Shown here: positions 38,980 through 48,031 of the stretch, one piece after another
Position numbering within the stretch: position 1 is the stretch's first letter
Layout of the letters: each line of letters begins with the position of its first letter
Assembly: GCF_001942335.1 (NCBI RefSeq)
Contig: NZ_MKKH01000077.1
Location: forward strand, 1-64,000
Direction: 5' to 3'
DNA: 64,000 nucleotides
Source: Cellulosimicrobium sp. CUA-896
Lineage (GTDB): Bacteria > Actinomycetota > Actinomycetes > Actinomycetales > Cellulomonadaceae
Position numbers and translations under genes: made by a program
Notes under the pieces: generated by a model
The model's database searches: none
Told to the model about the DNA's origin: nothing
Seen by the model: only the letters and a program-made list of their open reading frames with translations

Positions 38980-41900
38980 ATGTCGATCGAGGAGCTCGAG
39001 GACAGCTACGGGGGGTCCGGCCCGTCGTCGGCGTTCGACCGCACGCCGCCGCAGGACGTCGCGGCCGAGATGAGCGTCCTGGGCGGCATGCTGCTGTCGA
39101 AGGACGCGATCGCCGACGTCATCGAGCAGATCCGCGGCTCGGACTTCTACCGCCCCGCGCACGAGGTCATCTACGAGTCGATCATCGACCTCTACGGCCG
39201 TGGCGAGCCGGCCGACGCCATCACCGTCGTCGCGGAGCTGACGCGGCGTGGCGAGCTCCAGCGCATCGGCGGCGCCCCGTACCTCCACGACCTCATGGCC
39301 GGCGTCCCCACCGCCGCCAACGCCGGCTACTACGCCCGGATCGTGCGCGAGCGCGCGGTGCTGCGCCGCCTGGTCGAGGCCGGCACGCGCATCGTCCAGC
39401 TCGGCTACGCGACCGACGGCGGCGACGTCGACGACATCGTCAACAACGCCCAGGCCGAGGTCTACGCCGTCACCGAGCGGCGCACCACCGAGGACTACCT
39501 GCCGCTGTCGGAGATCCTCGGCCCCACGTTCGACGAGATCGAGGCCGCGCAGGGCCGCGGCGAGGGCATGACCGGCGTCCCGACGGGGTACTCCGACTTC
39601 GACCGCCTGACGAACGGTCTGCACCCGGGACAGATGGTCGTCGTCGCGGCGCGTCCGGCCATCGGCAAGGCTCTTGCCCTCGACACACCGCTCCCGACGC
39701 CGACCGGGTGGACGACGATGGGCGACGTCGCCGTCGGTGACCTGCTGCTCACGGCCGACGGGACGCCGACGGGTGTCGTCGCGGCCACCGACGTGATGGT
39801 CGACCGCCCCTGCTACGAGGTCGAGCTCGACGACGGCACGGTCATCGTCGCGGACGCGTGGCACCAGTGGGTCACGTCGACCCGTGCGCAGCGTCGCCGC
39901 GTGAGCAGCGGAGAGACGCCCGAGTCAGCGGTGCGCACGACGGAGGAGCTCGCCGCCACGGTGCGGTGTGCCACCGCCGACCAGCGCGCGAACCACTCGA
40001 TCGCGACGACAGCCGCCCTCGCGCTCCCCGAGGCGGATCTGCCGATCCACCCGTACGCGCTCGGTGTGTGGCTGGGCGACGGCAGCTCCCGGCGCGCGGA
40101 GTTCACCTCCGCCGACCCCGAGATCGCGATGCGGATCGAAGGTCTCGGCTACGCGGTCGATCCGACGGACGGGCAGCTCCGCGCCCTGGGGATGCCGTCG
40201 ACCGCCCACGTCCCCGCGGCGTACCTCCGGGCGAGCGAGAACCAGCGCCGTGAGCTCCTCGCCGGGCTGCTCGACACGGACGGGACGGTGAACCCCACCG
40301 GCAGCGTCCAGATCGCGTTGACCAACGAGCGTCTCGCGACGGACGTCCGCGAGCTGGTCCACTCGCTCGGTTACCGCACCGGCTGGTCGACGAAGTCGGT
40401 GAAGGGCCGGAGCGCGGCGTCGTCCACGGCGTACACGATCACGTTCACGACGGAGGACGACGTGTTCGCGCTGGAGCGCAAGCGCCTCGTCCACAAGGAA
40501 CGTCGACGCCCCGGCACCGCACGGCTGACCTCACGGTTCGTCGTCGACGTGCGTCGGGTCGAGTCCGTGCCGGTGCGCTGCGTGGAGGTCGAGCACCCCT
40601 CTCACCTGTACCTCGCGGGCCGGTCGATGGTCCCGACGCACAACTCGGTGCTCGGCATCAACGTCGCGACGCACGCGGCGGTGCACCACCAGATGGCGTC
40701 CGTCATCTTCTCCCTGGAGATGAGCCGCAACGAGATCACGATGCGTATGCTCGCCGCCGAGGCGAAGGTGCCGCTGACCCGGATGCGCTCGGGAAAGATG
40801 GACGACGGCGACTGGCAGAAGCTTGCCGGCACGATGGGCAAGGTCGCCGAGGCGCCGCTGTTCATCGACGACTCGCCGAACATGTCGCTCATGGAGATCC
40901 GGGCCAAGTGCCGACGGCTCAAGCAGCGGCACGATCTCAAGCTCGTGGTCATCGACTACCTCCAGCTCATGTCGTCCGGGAAGCGCGTCGAGTCGCGTCA
41001 GCAGGAGGTCTCCGAGTTCTCCCGTGCGCTCAAGCTGCTCGCGAAGGAGCTGGAAGTCCCGGTCATCGCGATCTCGCAGCTGAACCGTGGTCCGGAGCAG
41101 CGCGGCGACAAGAAACCGCAGATGAGCGACCTGCGTGAGTCCGGCTGCTTCCCCGAGGACACGAAGATCCTGCGCGCCGACACGGGTGCCGAGACCACGC
41201 TGGGCGAGCTGTTCGCGCTCAACGCCAAGGACGTGCCGGTCTGGGCGCTCAACGACCGGCTCCAGTACGTGCGCCGTCACCTCACGCACGTGTTCCCCAC
41301 GGGCGTGAAGCCGGTCTTCCGGATGCGCCTGTCCTCCGGCAAGGAGGTCGAGGCGACGGCGAACCACCCGTTCCTCACCTACGACGGCTGGACGGCCCTC
41401 GGCGATCTGGAGGTGGGCTCGCGCATCGGTGTGCCGCGCCACGTCCCCGGCCCGGAGAAGAACGTGGAGTGGGACGACCACAAGGTCGTCATGCTTGCGC
41501 ACCTCCTGGGGGACGGCTCGTTCGTCGAGCGTCAGCCCATCCGGTACGCGTCGATCGACGAGCGGAACCTGTCGGCCGTCAGCGACGCAGCGACGGCGTT
41601 CGGGATCACACCGGTGCGGGACGAGTACGCCGCCGCGCGGTGCACCACGCTGCGGCTGCCGGCGCCGTACCGCCTGACGCACGGCAAGCGGAACCCGATC
41701 GCCGAGTGGCTCGACGACATGGGGCTCTTCGGCGCGCGAAGCCACGAGAAGTTCATCCCGACGAGCGTCTTCCACCTGCCCAAGCATCAGATCGCGCTGT
41801 TCATCAAGCACATCTGGGCGACAGACGGCTCGGTGACCGTGAACAAGAACGGCCGCGGCGGACGCATCTACTACGCCTCGACCTCGCGCGGGCTCGTCGA

Positions 41901-42606
41901 CGGCCTGTCGCGGCTCCTGCTCCGGTTCGGCATCTCCACGCGCGTTCGTCGGACGACGCCCAAGGGCGCCTACCGGACCGGCTGGACGCTCGACGTCAGC
42001 GGTGTGGACGACCAGCGCCGCTTCCTCCAGGAGATCGGTGTCCACGGCGACCGCGGCGACACCGCCGAGAAGCTGTTGGCGATCATCCGGGACACGCGGC
42101 CGAACACGAACGTCGACACGGTTCCTCGCCAGGTCTGGGAGGACGTGCGCGAGCTGCTCGTGGAACGTGAGATGACGCAGCGGGAGTTTGCCGCGGCGAT
42201 CGACACGCAGTTCTGCGGAAGCGCCCTGTGGAAGAGCGCTCCGTCGCGACACCGCCTGACCAAGATCGCGTCCGTCCTCGAGAGCGAGAAGCTCGAGATC
42301 ATGGCGATGAACGACCTGCTGTGGGACGAGGTCGTCGCCATCGAACCGGTGGGGGAGAAGCAGGTGTTCGACGCGACCGTGGTCGACGCCCATAACTTCG
42401 TCGCGAACGGGATCGCGGCTCACAACAGCATCGAGCAGGACGCCGACGTCGTGATCCTCCTCCACCGCGAGGACGCGTACGAGAAGGAGTCGCCACGAGC
42501 CGGCGAAGCCGACCTCATCGTGGCGAAGCACCGTAACGGCCCGACGGACACCATCACCGTGGCGTTCCAGGGGCACTACCAACGCTTCGCCGACATGCAG
42601 ATGTAG
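38980..42606 (+). CDS. dnaB: Replicative DNA helicase DnaB with two inteins
   Basis: 1208-aa precursor; removing both inteins leaves about 456 aa, the normal size of DnaB, the hexameric replication-fork helicase. Extein landmarks: N-terminal PPQDVAAEMSVLGGMLLS, the Walker A strand VVVAARPAIGK|SVLGINVATHAA interrupted by intein 1, Walker B LVVIDYLQLMS, AISQLNRGPEQR, and MSDLRESG|SIEQDADVVILLHRE interrupted by intein 2. ATG 38980 (residue 12 of a GTG-started frame at 38947) matches the family start. Without splicing of both inteins the ATP site and a downstream motif are split, so splicing is essential. The frame is unbroken throughout. Confidence 0.96.
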   Translation: MSIEELEDSYGGSGPSSAFDRTPPQDVAAEMSVLGGMLLSKDAIADVIEQIRGSDFYRPAHEVIYESIIDLYGRGEPADAITVVAELTRRGELQRIGGAPYLHDLMAGVPTAANAGYYARIVRERAVLRRLVEAGTRIVQLGYATDGGDVDDIVNNAQAEVYAVTERRTTEDYLPLSEILGPTFDEIEAAQGRGEGMTGVPTGYSDFDRLTNGLHPGQMVVVAARPAIGKALALDTPLPTPTGWTTMGDVAVGDLLLTADGTPTGVVAATDVMVDRPCYEVELDDGTVIVADAWHQWVTSTRAQRRRVSSGETPESAVRTTEELAATVRCATADQRANHSIATTAALALPEADLPIHPYALGVWLGDGSSRRAEFTSADPEIAMRIEGLGYAVDPTDGQLRALGMPSTAHVPAAYLRASENQRRELLAGLLDTDGTVNPTGSVQIALTNERLATDVRELVHSLGYRTGWSTKSVKGRSAASSTAYTITFTTEDDVFALERKRLVHKERRRPGTARLTSRFVVDVRRVESVPVRCVEVEHPSHLYLAGRSMVPTHNSVLGINVATHAAVHHQMASVIFSLEMSRNEITMRMLAAEAKVPLTRMRSGKMDDGDWQKLAGTMGKVAEAPLFIDDSPNMSLMEIRAKCRRLKQRHDLKLVVIDYLQLMSSGKRVESRQQEVSEFSRALKLLAKELEVPVIAISQLNRGPEQRGDKKPQMSDLRESGCFPEDTKILRADTGAETTLGELFALNAKDVPVWALNDRLQYVRRHLTHVFPTGVKPVFRMRLSSGKEVEATANHPFLTYDGWTALGDLEVGSRIGVPRHVPGPEKNVEWDDHKVVMLAHLLGDGSFVERQPIRYASIDERNLSAVSDAATAFGITPVRDEYAAARCTTLRLPAPYRLTHGKRNPIAEWLDDMGLFGARSHEKFIPTSVFHLPKHQIALFIKHIWATDGSVTVNKNGRGGRIYYASTSRGLVDGLSRLLLRFGISTRVRRTTPKGAYRTGWTLDVSGVDDQRRFLQEIGVHGDRGDTAEKLLAIIRDTRPNTNVDTVPRQVWEDVRELLVEREMTQREFAAAIDTQFCGSALWKSAPSRHRLTKIASVLESEKLEIMAMNDLLWDEVVAIEPVGEKQVFDATVVDAHNFVANGIAAHNSIEQDADVVILLHREDAYEKESPRAGEADLIVAKHRNGPTDTITVAFQGHYQRFADMQM
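39670..40644 (+). other. Intein 1 of DnaB, class 3 type, with LAGLIDADG endonuclease
   Basis: 325 aa inserted right after the Walker A Lys (ARPAIGK / S). It begins with Ala (ALALDTPLPTPTGWTTMGDV) rather than Cys or Ser. Block B has HQW (ADAWHQWVTS), block F has a Cys (VPVRCVEVEHPSHLYLAG) and block G ends PTHN with Ser as the next extein residue. Trp, block-F Cys and block-G Thr are the WCT set that defines class 3 inteins, which start splicing from the block-F Cys. YALGVWLGDGS and LLAGLLDTDGTV are the two LAGLIDADG helices of a homing endonuclease. Confidence 0.9.
41146..42426 (+). other. Intein 2 of DnaB, class 1 type, with LAGLIDADG endonuclease
   Basis: 427 aa between RESG and SIEQD, the insertion point also used by the Synechocystis DnaB intein. 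Starts with Cys1 (CFPEDTKILRADTG), block B TANHPFLTYDGW with the conserved His, and block G ending GIAAHN with Ser as +1 residue: a complete class 1 set. LAHLLGDGSF and FIKHIWATDGSV are LAGLIDADG motifs, so the homing endonuclease may be active. Confidence 0.93.
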
Positions 42607-42636
42607 CGTCGTTCGGCCGCTGTGCCCAGTCGAGGA

Positions 42637-45426
42637 TCACCGCGCTCCGAGCGCCGCCGAGAGATCGCGCCGGGAGGTGACGCCGAGCTTCCCGAAGACT
42701 TTGCGCAGGTGCCACTCGACGGTGCGCGGGCTCAGGAACATCGTCGCCGCGATCTCCGGGTTGGTGCGCCCCGCCATGGCGAGCCGGGCCACCTGCTCCT
42801 CCTGCGGTGTGAGCTCCTCCTCCGAGCCCGCGACCCGCTTGCGGACCGTCTCGCCCGTCGCCATGAGCTCCCGGCCGGCGCGCTCGGCGAACGCCACCGC
42901 TCCCATGGCGACGAACGCCTCGTGCGCGTCACGCAGCCGCTCCCGGGCGTCGACCCGCCTGCCCTCGCGTCTCAGCCACTCGCCGAGCAGCAGGTTCGCT
43001 CGTGCCACGCCCATCCCGACGCGACCGCGTCCGAAGTGCTCGACGGCAGCGATGTAGTGCGTCTCCGCAGTGCCGTCCCTCGCCGTCAGCGCCTGAGCGA
43101 GGGCCTGCGCGCCGAGCGCCCAGGGGGTCCCCGAGGCGGACGTCCGCACCGACAGCCGACCGGCCGCCTCCTGCGCGGCCTCGTGCTCGCCGAGCCGCAC
43201 CGCTGCCTCGACGAGCTCGCCGAGGCTCCAGTGGTACATGGAGAGGTCTGTGTAGCGGGTCGCCTCCGCCGCGGACGCCATCGCCTGCTCGGGATCACCG
43301 AGACCGTTGTAGAGCACCGCTCGCGTGTACGCGGCGACGCCGAGAAGACGCCCGACGCCACGCTCGTGCGCGTCGCGGCGAAGCCTTCCGATCGCGTCGA
43401 GCGCCTCCGGTTCGCGCCCCAGGTGCGCCGCCATCACCGCCCCGGTGGCGAGGAACGTCTCGACGCCCGTGACCTGGCCCGTCGCGGACGACTCCTCCTG
43501 GAGCGCGCGTGCCTCGTCCAGCCGACCGGCGAAGACGAGCGCTCCCGCCCGGTACGACAAGGCGGCGGGCAGGATCGACAGCGTGCCGGTGGTCCGGGAC
43601 CAGAGGACGGCCTGCCCGGTCACGCGGATCCACGACTCGAGGTCGTACAGCTCCATCGACACCATCGCGGCGAGCCACAGGAGGCGCAGGTCGTCGGTCG
43701 CGGTCAGGGTCTGGACCGCGCGGGACAGCAGCGGGAACCCGGTCGCCGGGCCGTCGAGGCCCCACCGTGTCAGGCCCTGGAGGAACAGGCCGGGTGCGTC
43801 GTCGGCGGTGGGCGCGGTGGCGGCGGCACGGGCGGACTCCTGCAGGGCCTCGGGTCGACCGAGACGCCCGGACCACAGCGCGGACCCGAGTGCGGCGAGA
43901 TAGGTCTCGCGAGCCGCCGTGGGTTCGAGCGGGGCGAGCCGGGCGGCGGCCTCCAGCAGCGCCGTGCCCGCACCGAGGCCCGGGTTGAGCAGGTAGGCGG
44001 TCTGCGCGCGCAGCCGTGCGACCTGCGCGCGCTGCAGCCCGTCGAGCGGACCCCGCTCAGCGGTGACGAGAAGGCCGGAGACCGCGGCCGGCTCGCCGGA
44101 GTCGAGCCGGGCGAGCGCGGCGGACAGCGCCCGTCCTGCGCGTCGGGCCGGGTCCGGGCTCAGGACCACCGAGCGTTCGAGGAACGCCGCTGCCGCCGCT
44201 CGTCCGCCCCTGGCGAGCGCGCGGTCCGCCGAGGCCTCGAGCTCGGCGGCCACCGACTCGTCGGGATCGATCGTGGCGTGCGCGCGGTGCCAGGCGCGCC
44301 GGTCGGGTTCGAGCCGCGGGTCGGTCACCTCGGCGAGGGCGCCGTGGACACGCCGGAGGGTGCGCGGGTCCGCCGAGCGCCAGGAGGCGGAGCGGACGAG
44401 AGGGTGGCGGAACCGCACCCGAGGGCCGAGCTCCAGGAGCCCTTCAGCCTCGGCCGCCGCGGCTGCGGCGGGTGGGACACCGAGCACGTCGAGTGCGCGC
44501 AGGAGGAGCGAGGAGTCACCGACAGGCTCCACCGCGGCCGCCAGCACGGCCGTCCTCGCGTCCGGGCCGAGCGCGTCGAGCCGCCGCCGGAACCCCTCCT
44601 CGACCCGGCTGGTCAGTCGGCGGTCCCTGCTCTCGCCGAACCCGAACGCCAGCTCGGCGACGGGGACCCCCCGGGGAAGCTCGACGAGCGCCAGCGGGTT
44701 GCCCCGCGTCTCCGCGACGATCCGGTCGCGGACGGCAGCATCGATCGGCCCAGCGAGCGAGGACGTCAGCAGCGCGTGAGCGGCCTCGGCGTCGAGGCCG
44801 TCGACGACCAGCTCCGGCAGGCCGGTGAACGCGTCGTGGGCCGCAGGGGTGCGTGCCGCGACGACGAGGCCGACCGACTCCGCGTCGAGCCGGCGCGCCA
44901 CGAACCCGAGGATCAGGGACGAGCTCCGGTCGAGCCACTGGGCGTCGTCCACCAGGCAGAGCAGCGGTGTGCCGGCTCCGGCCTCGGCGAGGAGCGCGAG
45001 CACCGCCATGCCCAGCACGAGCGGCTCGGGCGGTGCGCCCGACGCGAGACCGAAGGCGGTGCGCAGGGCGGTCGTGTGCACCTCCGAGAGCCGGGCTGCG
45101 TGCTGCATCAGCGGCGCGCACACCTGCTGCAGGGCGGAGTTCGCCAGCTCGGACTCCTCCTCGACCCCGGCGGCGCGCACCACCTCGACGGCGGTGGCTT
45201 GCGCGGCCGCGAGGTCCAGCAGGACGCTCTTGCCCACACCCGGTTCTCCCCGCACCACGAGCACCCGGCTGCGGCCGCCGCGCACGTCACGGAGCAGCTG
45301 GTCGAGGACGTCGCGCTCGCGCCGCCTGCCGTGCAGCTCCACCGGGGAGCCCGTTCCGACGCGTCGGCCGCCGCGGGCACCGGGCCGGTGCCGCAGCGGC
45401 TCTCGCGCCGTGGTCGAGGTGTCCAT
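42637..45426 (-). CDS. LuxR-family LAL regulator (large ATP-binding) 1
   Basis: 929 aa. N-terminal AAA/STAND ATPase with Walker A GEPGVGKSVLLD and Walker B LLCLVDDAQWLDR, a long TPR-like helical middle (400-840), and a C-terminal LuxR helix-turn-helix (ELTPQEEQVARLAMAGRTNPEIA). LAL proteins activate transcription of nearby catabolic or secondary-metabolite genes when bound to ATP and an inducer. It converges with dnaB, and its 5' side faces the SRPBCC gene. It is a clear paralogue of the LAL protein at 50.8 kb. Confidence 0.93.
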   Translation of the reverse strand: MDTSTTAREPLRHRPGARGGRRVGTGSPVELHGRRRERDVLDQLLRDVRGGRSRVLVVRGEPGVGKSVLLDLAAAQATAVEVVRAAGVEEESELANSALQQVCAPLMQHAARLSEVHTTALRTAFGLASGAPPEPLVLGMAVLALLAEAGAGTPLLCLVDDAQWLDRSSSLILGFVARRLDAESVGLVVAARTPAAHDAFTGLPELVVDGLDAEAAHALLTSSLAGPIDAAVRDRIVAETRGNPLALVELPRGVPVAELAFGFGESRDRRLTSRVEEGFRRRLDALGPDARTAVLAAAVEPVGDSSLLLRALDVLGVPPAAAAAAEAEGLLELGPRVRFRHPLVRSASWRSADPRTLRRVHGALAEVTDPRLEPDRRAWHRAHATIDPDESVAAELEASADRALARGGRAAAAAFLERSVVLSPDPARRAGRALSAALARLDSGEPAAVSGLLVTAERGPLDGLQRAQVARLRAQTAYLLNPGLGAGTALLEAAARLAPLEPTAARETYLAALGSALWSGRLGRPEALQESARAAATAPTADDAPGLFLQGLTRWGLDGPATGFPLLSRAVQTLTATDDLRLLWLAAMVSMELYDLESWIRVTGQAVLWSRTTGTLSILPAALSYRAGALVFAGRLDEARALQEESSATGQVTGVETFLATGAVMAAHLGREPEALDAIGRLRRDAHERGVGRLLGVAAYTRAVLYNGLGDPEQAMASAAEATRYTDLSMYHWSLGELVEAAVRLGEHEAAQEAAGRLSVRTSASGTPWALGAQALAQALTARDGTAETHYIAAVEHFGRGRVGMGVARANLLLGEWLRREGRRVDARERLRDAHEAFVAMGAVAFAERAGRELMATGETVRKRVAGSEEELTPQEEQVARLAMAGRTNPEIAATMFLSPRTVEWHLRKVFGKLGVTSRRDLSAALGAR

Positions 45427-45509
45427 GCCGTCGACGCTAGGGGGCGGGGTCCCGGGTCGCGCCCGTGGGACTCACTGGTCTCGCCGGGCCGTTGCGCTCG
45501 CGCCTGGCC

Positions 45510-45941
45510 TCAGGCGACGGCCTGCAAGGGACCGCTGAAGGCCTTCCGGAAGGACGCCGGGGCGACGACGGGCAGGAGCGCCCCCAGCATCCTCGCCTTC
45601 AGGCCGTGCGGCGCCCGCGTCAGCTCGACGTCGATCCGGGTGCCCGTCCCCTGCGGCGTGAGCCGGAACACCCAGCCTCCTCCCGGGCCGAAGATCTTCG
45701 AGTCGAGGGTCGTGATGTCGACCTGGTTCCGCGTCGCGTCCCACTCGTAGTGGGCACGTTCCCAGGACGCCTCGGTGCCCTCGGTCACCTCGGCCCAGTT
45801 CTCGCCGATCCCGTGCACCTGGAAGTGCTCGGCGTCGATGGTGGGCCAGGCGTCAGGACGCCGGGGGGAGAAGTCCGTGAGGACGGCGAGCACCTCGGGC
45901 GCGCTCAGCGACGACGTGAGGTGGAAGCGGGCGGTGGGCAT
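45510..45941 (-). CDS. SRPBCC-family (polyketide cyclase-like) protein
   Basis: 143 aa. A START-like helix-grip fold is suggested by MPTARFHLTSSLSAPEVLAV, DAEHFQVHGIGENWAEVTEG and GWVFRLTPQGTGTRIDVELT. Such proteins bind hydrophobic ligands, and some act as cyclases or aromatases. ATG 45941 has AAAGGAGA upstream. Likely co-regulated with the SnoaL-like gene 130 bp upstream. Confidence 0.82.
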   Translation of the reverse strand: MPTARFHLTSSLSAPEVLAVLTDFSPRRPDAWPTIDAEHFQVHGIGENWAEVTEGTEASWERAHYEWDATRNQVDITTLDSKIFGPGGGWVFRLTPQGTGTRIDVELTRAPHGLKARMLGALLPVVAPASFRKAFSGPLQAVA

Positions 45942-46069
45942 GATGTCTCCTTTCGTCACGACCGGGCAGGACGTCCGCCCGGTCCCTCCACCGTGGCGGC
46001 GGAGGACCGTGGGCCGCACCGGGGTGCGGCACTGGTCCGGTCCCTGGTCCCGCCCCGGCGGGACGCCGG

Positions 46070-46468
46070 TCACACGCCGAGCAGCCGGGACGCCTCGGCC
46101 GGGTTCGTGCAGTCGCGCCAGGCCGCGATCCTGCCGTCCCGGAGCTCGTAGACCGCGAGGTTGCGGATCGGTGCGAGGTCCCGGCCCGGGAGCGCGAGCC
46201 CGTGGATCTGCTCCGCGATCACGGTGTCGCCGTCGACCGCCTGGTTGAGGGTCTCGAACCGGACCCGCTCGAAGGTCCGGAAGACGCCCGCCCACAAGGA
46301 GACGAGTGCGCTGCGGCCCTGGAGCGGCGCGTCGCCGTAGTTCTCGAAGGTGACGTCGTCGGTGAGGTACGGCGTGAGACGGGAGGCTTCCCGCTGCTCG
46401 AACTCGGCCAGGAACGCGCGGATCGCCTCGTCGTTGCGCGCCTCACGGGCGCTCGGGTTGTCGGACAC
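46070..46468 (-). CDS. SnoaL-like / NTF2-fold protein 1
   Basis: 132 aa. NDEAIRAFLAEFEQREASRLTPYLTDDVTFEN and VIAEQIHGLALPGRDLAPIRNLAVYELRDGRIAAWRD are typical of the SnoaL/limonene-epoxide-hydrolase fold (ketosteroid-isomerase-like). Function could be epoxide hydrolysis, isomerisation or ring closure. It lies just downstream of the MFS exporter in the same direction, about 50 bp apart. Confidence 0.82.
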   Translation of the reverse strand: MSDNPSAREARNDEAIRAFLAEFEQREASRLTPYLTDDVTFENYGDAPLQGRSALVSLWAGVFRTFERVRFETLNQAVDGDTVIAEQIHGLALPGRDLAPIRNLAVYELRDGRIAAWRDCTNPAEASRLLGV

Positions 46469-46516
46469 GGGGGCTTCCTCTCGGTGACGGGCGTCGGCCG
46501 CAGGGCGGCCTGACGC

Positions 46517-47958
46517 TCAGGCGGACGGTGTCGGGGCGGGCGTCGCGTCGTCCGCGGCACCCACGTCGCCGGTGCGTCCCGGTGGTCGGCGTGCTCGTCG
46601 TCGACGGGCGGCGCGGCACGGTCCCGCAGCGAGACGGCGCCGATCGCGAGCGCGAGGAAGCCCGCGGCGGCGAGCAGGGCACCCCTCGTGCCTGCGAAGG
46701 ACTGCACGAGGACGAGCACCGCGATCCCCACCGAGGCGCCGAGCTGCACCGACGTCTGCACGACGCCGGCCGCGGCACCTGCGAATCGTGGTGCGACGGA
46801 CGACATGACGGTGATGTTCACGCCGTAGTAGACGACCCCTGCACCGAGCCCGGTCGTCACCATGCCCAGGACGAGCAGCACGGACACGGTCCCGGACGGT
46901 GCGGCGATCGCGAGAGCCGCCATCCCGGCCACGGCCAGTCCGAGGCCCGTGCTCAGCACCTTGCGGACCCCGAACGCGCGGACGAGCCTGCTGGCCGACA
47001 GCGCGCTGGCCAGCTGCGGGGCGGTGAAGACGACGAAGAGCGCTCCGATCGCGATCGGGGCGAGCCCGAGGCCGGTGCCGAACAGCTGCGAGAGGAAGAA
47101 GACCACCCCGGTGAGAGCGCCCGCCGCGGGCCCGTTGGCGAGGAAGGCGCCTACGACGCTCCGACGGGCGAAGAGCGCCACGGGGACCAGCGGCTCGGCT
47201 GCCGACCGCAGGCGGAGCACGAGTCCGGAGACCGCGACGACGGCGACGGCCAGGCCGACCACGACCACGGTCCCGACGCGGTGCGTGCCGGCGAGCTGGA
47301 CGAAGGCGAGCACGACGCCCACCGTGCCCGTGATGGTGAGCACGGCGCCCGGCAGGTCGAGCCGGTGCCTGTCCGGGGAGCGCAGGGCGGGGACGAGGAC
47401 GGGCGTCAGGACCAGCAGCGCGATGCCGAGCGGCACGTTGAGCCAGAAGATCCAACGCCAGTCCAGCCACTGCACGACCACCCCGCCGAGGATCATCCCG
47501 AGCGAGAAGCCGACCCCGAGCACGACGCTGAACCAGCCCAGGGCCTTCGCGCGCGCGTGCCCGGTGAAGCTGTGGGTCACGATCGCGAGCACCGCGGGGG
47601 ACGCCACTGCCGCACCCACGCCCTGGAGGGCGCGTGCCGCGACGAGGGAGCTCGGGTCCCAGGCGAGTCCCGCGACCCCCGATCCGATCGTGAAGACGGC
47701 GAGACCGACCAGCAGCGTCCGGCGCCGTCCGATCACGTCGCTCAGTCGACCCCCCACGATGAGCAGCCCGCCGTAGGTCAGCAGGTAGGCGTTGACGACC
47801 CAGGAGAGCGTCGCGGCGCTGAAGCCGAGGTCCGCCTGGATGCGGGTCAGTGCGACGTTGACGATCGCCGTGCTGATGGTGACGAGGAGCGTCGTCGCGA
47901 GGACGACCGGGAGGAGCTCCCGCGACGGCGCGCGGTCGACGGTCGGGTCCACGGGCAT
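46517..47958 (-). CDS. MFS transporter, DHA2 family (one frame break)
   Basis: 480 aa repaired, 14 membrane segments. LPVVLATTLLVTISTAIVNVALTRI, GGRLSDVIGRRRTLLVGLA (motif A), ARALQGVGAAVASPAVLAI (motif C) and WLDWRWIFWLNVPLGI are EmrB/QacA features. The frame breaks near 46560. One extra G joins DHRDAP to GDVGAADDATPAPTPSA and a stop at 46517. The ATG at 47958 follows CTGGAG. Probably exports a compound handled by the neighbouring hydrolases. Confidence 0.87.
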
Positions 47959-48031
47959 GGTGTGCTCCAGGTGGGTCGCGCGGACGGGAGCGCCCGCGAG
48001 GTCGCGTGCCGGGGGGCGTGGGTCGCGGGTC

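Noticed and set aside
38980-42606. dnaB as a fusion of helicase with unrelated proteins
   Set aside because: The extra segments have complete intein blocks A, B, F and G and exact extein joins, so they are inteins.
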